NCBI GenBank assembly: GCA_934717185.1
Contig: CAKUYQ010000010.1
Span: forward strand, 1-64,000
DNA from: an uncultured Bacteroidales bacterium
GTDB taxonomy: Bacteria > Bacteroidota > Bacteroidia > Bacteroidales > UBA932
Reading direction: 5' to 3'
Length of the DNA stretch: 64,000 bases
Shown here: positions 56,163 through 61,915 of the stretch, piece by piece
How the letters are laid out: each line of letters opens with the position of its first letter
How positions within the stretch are numbered: the stretch's first letter is position 1
Made by a program: the position numbers and the translations under genes
Notes under the pieces: generated by a model
Databases searched by the model: none
What the model was told of the DNA's origin: nothing
Seen by the model: the letters and a program-made list of their open reading frames with translations, nothing else

Positions 56163-56312
56163 TTAAATACCCAAAATTATCGGGAAGAGAATGGCTATAG
56201 AAAAAGTATCTACCGTTAATCCTCTAAAGACGTAACCCGAAAGAGGGGATGCCAATGCAATAATCGATATTGCATATAGCGGTATATTCTCTTTCGGGTT
56301 ACAGTGCTTCAT
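56163..56312 (-). pseudogene. Internally deleted remnant of a second ligase-like gene
   Basis: A 49-codon ORF (ATG 56312, TAA 56163) begins like the ligase (PKENIPLYAISIIALASPLS vs PKENIPLCAISVIALAAPLS) and jumps in frame to a mid-protein segment (AILFPIILGI) corresponding to 49.1 kb. About 1.1 kb of the parent is missing. DNA identity of both parts to 48413-50347 is high. From 55922 to 56120 I see only AT-rich DNA. Confidence 0.8.
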
Positions 56313-56323
56313 GGCTGAATATC

Positions 56324-56947
56324 TTATTCTTTAGAACACTCCCAAAATACAAAACCGTAATCTTCAAATGGTATTGTGAGGTAACCGTTCTTTATCACAT
56401 CCTCGTATGGTTCCTTTAGGGGTTTTAAAGAATACATAGCTAAACATGAATTATCATATATTTCCAATAAAGATCCATCCGAACATTTGACAATCCTTTT
56501 CACAGCAGCTGTATTCACACCATTCTTTAAGGTAATGAGATATTTGCCTCTTTCATTTCCTATCTTTGTAGTGTCAAACTGCAAATCAGGTGTGTCAGAT
56601 AAATAATAATAGTTTTCTTCTCTGTAATTAGGGTTTTTGTACTGGTTTTCACTACTCACATCCAATTGATATTTGCCATTTTTGTAAAAAGTATATATCC
56701 AATATCCACCTGAACCACATATCTTAGTGTAAAGAGATAACCAATGGTGTTTAGTCAGATCTTCTAAAGTACAGTTTTTTGCATCAAACACTACCGGTAT
56801 CCGTTTTGAAAAAATCTTATCCAAAGAATCCGCGCTTACTCTCTCTGAATAATAGTTTATAGGGTCGCCTATTATTGTTTGAGCATTACCACTTTTGACC
56901 ATGATAAATGCAATAGCAAATACTATGACGATTAGTACTTTTCTCAT
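56324..56947 (-). CDS. Secreted protein with one YLSD/RGKYI lipocalin-like domain
   Basis: 207 aa, signal peptide ending SGNAQT. The domain has GGYWIYTFYKNGKYQLDV, NYYYLSDTPDLQFDTTKIGN and RGKYLITLKNG, matching both repeats of the protein at 52719. It lies 14 bp downstream of the truncated lipoprotein, while its relative lies just upstream of an intact one, again linking these small proteins with the lipoprotein family. Function unknown. Confidence 0.7.
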   Translation of the reverse strand: MRKVLIVIVFAIAFIMVKSGNAQTIIGDPINYYSERVSADSLDKIFSKRIPVVFDAKNCTLEDLTKHHWLSLYTKICGSGGYWIYTFYKNGKYQLDVSSENQYKNPNYREENYYYLSDTPDLQFDTTKIGNERGKYLITLKNGVNTAAVKRIVKCSDGSLLEIYDNSCLAMYSLKPLKEPYEDVIKNGYLTIPFEDYGFVFWECSKE

Positions 56948-56961
56948 ATTCTGCGTAATAT

Positions 56962-57294
56962 TTAATATTTATTTCCTGTAATTACATAAACATAATTCCC
57001 TTTTATAATATTTTTTTCACACTCTTTTAATGAGGAGGATTCAGGATCCATATAGATTAATGTACCATCCGGATAATATCCTACTATAACTATATTGTCA
57101 TCTGCTTTTGTTGGAGTACTGGAATAAACAAGTTCGTTGTACCTCAGATCCGTTGCATTGTTTTCAAAGTATGCACGAGCCTCGTCTACTGAAAAATCTA
57201 AATTGCGTTTGTCTCTGCTAAACCTTTCATGAGAGCAGGAGTGGAACGCAAGGATTGCCATAAGGCAAAGAATGTGTAAGAGTCCTTTTTTCAT
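56962..57294 (-). pseudogene. Internally deleted member of the peptidase-like lipoprotein family
   Basis: 110 aa. Residues 1-58 are nearly identical in DNA and protein to the start of the C39-like lipoprotein (KKGLLHILCLMAILAFHSC … STPTKADDNIV). They are then joined in frame to the distal part of the peptidase domain (IVGYYPDGTLIYMDPESSSL). The N-terminal module, cysteine pairs, linker and the catalytic Cys and His region are all lost. It retains leader element D and a start codon, so it may still be expressed as a short lipoprotein. Confidence 0.75.
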
Positions 57295-57439
57295 ACTATC
57301 AAAATTTTTAATTTAAAAAATAATAATTAAAAATTTGTGAGAGTCTGATAGCCGTTCACTATCGTTCTCTCTCACGATGAAAATCTTTGATATCAAGCCT
57401 TGGACGAATTAATTTCAAAGATTTTCATGTTCGGTTTCA
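57295..57439 (-). repeat. Three-hairpin leader element, copy D
   Basis: Fourth copy, ending at the ATG of the truncated lipoprotein. Hairpin arms are identical to copy A (TCAAAGATTTTCAT, GTGAGAG, AAATTTTTAATT). From 57440 to 57549 I see no further feature. Confidence 0.85.
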
Positions 57440-57549
57440 TAAAAATGATTTTTAAATGTAAATAATCTGGACACTGTGCCGAAATGGGACAACGGATACT
57501 ACCGGCACTTTCTAATGATACTATTGCAAAGATAAAAATTATTATTGCA

Positions 57550-57768
57550 ATAGCCAACGCCCTCAATTAAGTTTATAGTTCATAGTTAAGAGTTTATAGT
57601 AAATTGTAAAGTCTAAAAGATGGTTATTCCCAACTTTACCACTATTAACATTAAAGCTGACTATAAACAATAAACTCTCAACTATTAACTTTTATTCAGC
57701 TCTCTATACATTTTTTACACTAAAACAGCCAACGCCAAAGCCAACGCCAAAGCCAACGCCAAAGCCGG
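57550..57768. repeat. Hexamer inverted-repeat intergenic element, copy 5
   Basis: Left AGTTTATAGTTCATAGTTAAG, middle ACTATAAACAATAAACTCTC, right end with three GCCAACGCCAAA units. From 57769 to 57947 only AT-rich leader is seen, with one TTGTCGGGAA at 57876. Confidence 0.75.
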
Positions 57769-57947
57769 ACATGTATGTAATTTGTTAAATTATTTGGCAA
57801 TTTGTATCTGTAATTACACAGCATACAGAAATTGTAATTAAATTTGCTGTGGGTGCTTTGCCTGCGCTTGAATGATTGTCGGGAAGCAAGGCGCGGTAAA
57901 TGTGAAATTTATGTAACTAACTTATTTATAATTAATAACACTTTCTT

Positions 57948-60900
57948 ATGAAACAAAAATCAAAAGAGAAACCAGCAAAGATGGGTGCAAGACTTTTGTG
58001 CGGTGTGGCGGCAATGACCTTTACAGTTGCTTCTGCTTTCACTGTGGCAAATGCTCAGGAGAATCCGTTGTGGATGAGACATTCGGCGATATCGCCCGAT
58101 GGTTCTACTATAGCCTTTACTTATAAGGGTGATATATTCACTGTTCCGGTTACCGGAGGAAAGGCTGTTCAGGTAACTACAAGCCCCGATTATGACAGCA
58201 ATCCTATCTGGAGTCCGAATGGCAAAAAGATTGTTTTCAGCTCAGACAGATATGGCACGGATGATATCTTCATTGTTGATGCACAGGGCGGAGCTCCAAC
58301 AAGGCTTACAACGTACGCTGCAGGAGCAGAGACCCCAATAGCATTCCTTAATGATACAACTGTACTCTTTTCTGCAAATATTCTTCCGGATGTAAACAGC
58401 CGTCAGTTCCCAGGTGGTACCTTCAGCCAGGTATATACTGTTAAGACAAGGCCAAATGTGAGACCTGTGATGTTTTCATCACTACCAATGGAGAACATTT
58501 GTGTAAGCAAAGATGGCAAGAGTCTGTTGTACACAGATAAAAAGGGTTATGAGGACCAGTATAGAAAGCACCATACCTCATCTATTGCGAGGGATGTCTG
58601 GCAGGCAACCGCCAATGATAATTTAGGTGAGCTCTCTACAAAGTTGAGTGATGCGGCAAAAGAGTTCAACTACTCTAAACTTACCACCTTTAAGGGTGAG
58701 GACAGGAATGCCGTTTATGCTCCGGATGGAAAGATCGTTTACTATCTTAGCGAGGAGGATGGAACGTTTAACATTTGGAGAGCAGATCTAAACGGTAATA
58801 CGCTTGCCGGCAAACAGCAGATTACCAAATATAAAGGCAATCCTGTAAGATTCCTTACCATTGCAAACAACGGCACATTGTGCTTTGGCTATGACGGTGA
58901 GATTTACATAATGACTAATGGTGCGCAACCAAAGAGGGTACCTGTAAGCATCGTTGCCGATGATCTTGGAAGCAGAAACCAAAAGGTTCAGATGAATACC
59001 GCTGCTGCTTCAATTGGTGCTGTGAGCAAAGACGGCAAACAGATTGCCTTTATCTACAGGGGAGATGTTTATGTTACATCTGTGGATTATGCAACAACAA
59101 AGCAGATTACCAATACCCCTGAGCAGGAGCGTAATGTAGATTTTGCACCGGATGGTCGCTCTGTTGTATATAGCTCAGAGAGAGACGGTTTGTGGCAGAT
59201 TTACAAGACAAGCATTGTTAACGACAACGAGAAGCTGTTCCCATACGCTACAGAGCTTAAGGAGGAGAGGGTGACAAAGACAAACAATGTATCGTTCAAT
59301 CCAAAATACAGCCCCAATGGCAAGGAGATAGCATTCTTGGAGAACCGTACAACCATAAAGGTCATAGATCTTAAGAGCGGTAAGGACAGGGTTGTAATGG
59401 ATGGCAAATATGAGTATTCATACAGCGACGGTGACCAATCTTTTGAGTGGAGTCCGGATGGCAAATGGATCCTATCAAACTTTATTGGCAATGGCGGATG
59501 GAACAGCAAGGATGTTGTGCTTTTGGATGCATCCGGCAACGGCAAAATGGTTAATCTTACCAATAGCGGTTACACAGATGTAAATGCAGAGTGGGTGCTT
59601 GGCGGAAAGGCAATGATGTGGTACTCAGACAGAGCCGGCTACAGAAGCCACGGCAGCTGGGGTGCAGAGGATGATATCTATCTTATGTTCTTTGACCTTG
59701 ATGCTTACGAGCGTTTCAATATGTCCAAGGAGGAGCTTGCACTGTTAGAGGAGCAGGAGAAGGCGGATAAAGAGAAGGCAGACAAGGATAAGAAGGAGAA
59801 AGCGGAGAAGGATGCCAAGGGAAAGAAAAGTAAGAAAGATACCAAGCTTCCCGACAAAGATTCAGATAAAAAGGACGACGAGGTAAAGCCTTTGGAGTTG
59901 GATCTTGAGAATGCCGAGTACAGAATAGTAAGACTTACAAACAATTCGTCTAAACTTGCGGGCGCCGTTATGAGCCCTAAGGGAGACAAACTATATTATC
60001 TAACAAGTTTCGAAGGCCCTGCAGATTTGTGGGTTAAGGATTTGAGAGAGGGGAGTACAAAGATTTTGGTTAAGGGTGCCGGATACGGTTCTATGTTTAT
60101 GAGCAAAGATGGCAAAACCATCTATATGGGTGGCAGAACAGGATTCAAGAAGATAGATGTGTCAAACGGATCATCCAAGAATATCCCTTGCGAATTTACA
60201 TACGAGTACAAACCTCAGGGAGAAAGAGCTTATATGTACGACCATGTATGGAGACAGGTTAAGGAGAAATTCTACAAGAAAGATCTTCACGGTGTGGATT
60301 GGGAGGCTTACAGGACAACCTATAATAAGTTCCTTCCATACATTAACAATGATAAAGACTTTGCGTTCATGCTTAGCGAGCTTCTTGGAGAGCTTAACGC
60401 ATCTCACACAGGAGCGCGTTACCGTGGATCAAAGAGATTTATGGCAACAGCATCTTTGGGTGTATTCTACGATGAAGACTATAAAGGAGACGGCCTTAAA
60501 ATTAAGGAAATTATAAGGAGAAGTCCTTTGGATCTCATAAAGACTCAGGTTAAAAACGGAGATATTATAGAGAAGATAGATGGCGTAGCTGTCAGGGCCG
60601 GAGAAGATTACTTCCCGTTGCTTGAGGGCAAGGCCGGTAAAAAGGTTCTTTTGAGTATCTACTCACCTGCAACAAAAACACGCTTTACACAACAGGTTAA
60701 GGCTATTAATGCAGGTGCATTGAACTCGCTTCTTTATGACAGATGGGTAAACACCAATAAGAAGGAGGTTGAGCTTGCAACCAACGGTAAGATAGGCTAT
60801 ATACATATAGAGGGTATGGACTCACCAAGCTTTAGGGTTCTATACAGAGAGCTGTTAGGCCGTTACAGAGATTGCGAGTCTGTTATTATAGATACAAGAC

Positions 60901-61340
60901 ATAACGGTGGCGGATGGCTTCATGATGATGTGGTGACATTATTGAGTGCAAGACAGTACACCAAATTTGTACCAAGAGACCAGTTTATTGGCAAGGATCC
61001 GTATAACAAGTGGACAAAACCTTCTTGTATGCTTGTGTGTGAGGACAACTACAGTAATGCCCATGGAACGCCATGGCTTTACAAAGAGATGAAGGTTGGC
61101 AAACTTGTTGGCGCTCCGGTACCTGGAACAATGACAGCTGTATGGTGGGAAACCCTAATGACAGGTACTGTTGTCTTTGGTATACCTCAGGTAGGTTGTG
61201 TGGACAATAACGGAGATTACCTTGAGAACAAGGAGCTGGAGCCTGATGTTTATGTGCTTAACCCTGCTGCAGATGTGATGAATGGCAAAGATGCGCAGTT
61301 GAAGGCGGCTATTGAACTTATGCTTAAAGGGGGAAAATAA
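57948..61340 (+). CDS. Tricorn-like S41 family peptidase
   Basis: 1130 aa exported protein (signal peptide ending ANAQ). Residues about 40-600 are beta-propeller repeats (PLWMRHSAISPDGSTIAFTY, SNPIWSPNGKKIVFSSDR). An extremely Lys/Glu/Asp-rich insert lies near 605-655. Then come a tricorn core domain (YDHVWRQVKEKFYKKDLHGV), a PDZ domain (LKIKEIIRRSPLDLIKTQVK), and the S41 protease domain (KIGYIHIEGM, IIDTRHNGGGW, and EDNYSNAHGTPW with the probable nucleophile Ser). Likely degrades peptides in the periplasm. Monocistronic. Confidence 0.9.
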   Translation: MKQKSKEKPAKMGARLLCGVAAMTFTVASAFTVANAQENPLWMRHSAISPDGSTIAFTYKGDIFTVPVTGGKAVQVTTSPDYDSNPIWSPNGKKIVFSSDRYGTDDIFIVDAQGGAPTRLTTYAAGAETPIAFLNDTTVLFSANILPDVNSRQFPGGTFSQVYTVKTRPNVRPVMFSSLPMENICVSKDGKSLLYTDKKGYEDQYRKHHTSSIARDVWQATANDNLGELSTKLSDAAKEFNYSKLTTFKGEDRNAVYAPDGKIVYYLSEEDGTFNIWRADLNGNTLAGKQQITKYKGNPVRFLTIANNGTLCFGYDGEIYIMTNGAQPKRVPVSIVADDLGSRNQKVQMNTAAASIGAVSKDGKQIAFIYRGDVYVTSVDYATTKQITNTPEQERNVDFAPDGRSVVYSSERDGLWQIYKTSIVNDNEKLFPYATELKEERVTKTNNVSFNPKYSPNGKEIAFLENRTTIKVIDLKSGKDRVVMDGKYEYSYSDGDQSFEWSPDGKWILSNFIGNGGWNSKDVVLLDASGNGKMVNLTNSGYTDVNAEWVLGGKAMMWYSDRAGYRSHGSWGAEDDIYLMFFDLDAYERFNMSKEELALLEEQEKADKEKADKDKKEKAEKDAKGKKSKKDTKLPDKDSDKKDDEVKPLELDLENAEYRIVRLTNNSSKLAGAVMSPKGDKLYYLTSFEGPADLWVKDLREGSTKILVKGAGYGSMFMSKDGKTIYMGGRTGFKKIDVSNGSSKNIPCEFTYEYKPQGERAYMYDHVWRQVKEKFYKKDLHGVDWEAYRTTYNKFLPYINNDKDFAFMLSELLGELNASHTGARYRGSKRFMATASLGVFYDEDYKGDGLKIKEIIRRSPLDLIKTQVKNGDIIEKIDGVAVRAGEDYFPLLEGKAGKKVLLSIYSPATKTRFTQQVKAINAGALNSLLYDRWVNTNKKEVELATNGKIGYIHIEGMDSPSFRVLYRELLGRYRDCESVIIDTRHNGGGWLHDDVVTLLSARQYTKFVPRDQFIGKDPYNKWTKPSCMLVCEDNYSNAHGTPWLYKEMKVGKLVGAPVPGTMTAVWWETLMTGTVVFGIPQVGCVDNNGDYLENKELEPDVYVLNPAADVMNGKDAQLKAAIELMLKGGK

Positions 61341-61344
61341 GGCC

Positions 61345-61512
61345 GAATAAAAGTTAATAGTTGAGAGTTTATAGTTTATAGAGAAATGCGTTGGCGTTAG
61401 CCTTAATTTAGTTTATAGTGTAAAGAGAGTAAAGAAAGTAAAGAATGTATAGAAGGTAAAGATAGAAGCTAAAACCAAAGTCAAAGCAAATATAAGCTAA
61501 AGCCAAAGCAAA
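61345..61512. repeat. Hexamer inverted-repeat intergenic element, copy 6
   Basis: Left AAAGTTAATAGTTGAGAGTTT, then GCGTTGGCGTTAGCC, AGTAAAGAAAGTAAAG, and at the right GCTAAAGCCAAAGC. The most degenerate of the six copies. Confidence 0.65.
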
Positions 61513-61513
61513 T

Positions 61514-61555
61514 AAAAAGGTGGTGAACAGATTCTTTCTGTCTGCCACCTTTTTT
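61514..61555 (+). terminator. Rho-independent terminator after the tricorn-like gene
   Basis: AAAAAGGTGG … CCACCTTTTTT with inner pairing ACAGA/TCTGT. Confidence 0.85.
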
Positions 61556-61603
61556 AGATGAACCGTGTTGTTGCAATTTGTGCGAAAATATCGAAAATAT
61601 CTC

Positions 61604-61611
61604 TATATTTG
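61604..61611 (+). promoter_or_regulatory. -7 box before the cobalamin riboswitch
   Basis: TATATTTG, with a possible TTTG -33 box at 61577-61580 (23-bp spacer, slightly long). Confidence 0.5.
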
Positions 61612-61621
61612 TGGCTGAATT

Positions 61622-61815
61622 TGGTGTCCGCAATTCAGCTTCATGAATTGGGATGAAAAGGGAATCATGTGAAAATCATGAGCAGACACCGCTGCTGTAA
61701 GTCCAGGCAAAAATCTTTGATAATCACAGCCACTGTTTGTTATGAATAGGAAGGCATCAAGGAGGGGCGAGCCAGAAGACCTGCCAAGTTCATTTGAATG
61801 TTAAGCTTTCGGGTA
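61622..61815 (+). ncRNA. Cobalamin riboswitch
   Basis: The leader contains GGTGTC near its start, GGGAATCATGTGAAAATCAT, GCTGTAAGTCCAGG, GCCACTG and the B12-box GAGCCAGAAGACCTGCC, in the order of adenosylcobalamin-class leaders. It precedes a TonB-dependent receptor by about 100 bp. High cobalamin would lower receptor expression. Confidence 0.92.
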
Positions 61816-61915
61816 ATAAGGCTTGCATAAACTGCATGTGCATCATTGAAACAGAGAGAACCATGTTTTATATGGCTGCCGGTTACTAGCTCTATTCCCA
61901 ACTAAAAATTTAGTG

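Larger units (their letters stand above)
51..59857. repeat. Dispersed 10-bp DNA word TTGTCGGGAA (18 exact copies)
   Basis: Exact copies on the plus strand start at 1120, 4126, 17978, 27911, 30071, 33413, 35094, 40103 and 57876. Exact copies on the minus strand (TTCCCGACAA) start at 51, 7749, 27420, 31258, 35646, 38298, 44407, 49834 and 59848. TGTCGGGAAG is also at 9326. Thirteen of the 18 extend to TTGTCGGGAAG. One-mismatch or shortened forms are at 7510, 10773, 14454, 26036, 34671, 37559, 39867, 49108 and 56177. By chance about 0.1 exact copies would be expected in 64 kb with equal base frequencies. Confidence 0.9.

Noticed and set aside
45618..57439. Integron cassette sites (attC) for the three-hairpin elements
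   Set aside because: No integrase in the window, no GTTRRRY core, and the element lies 5' of the gene start instead of being a recombination site at 3' ends. Kept only as an analogy.
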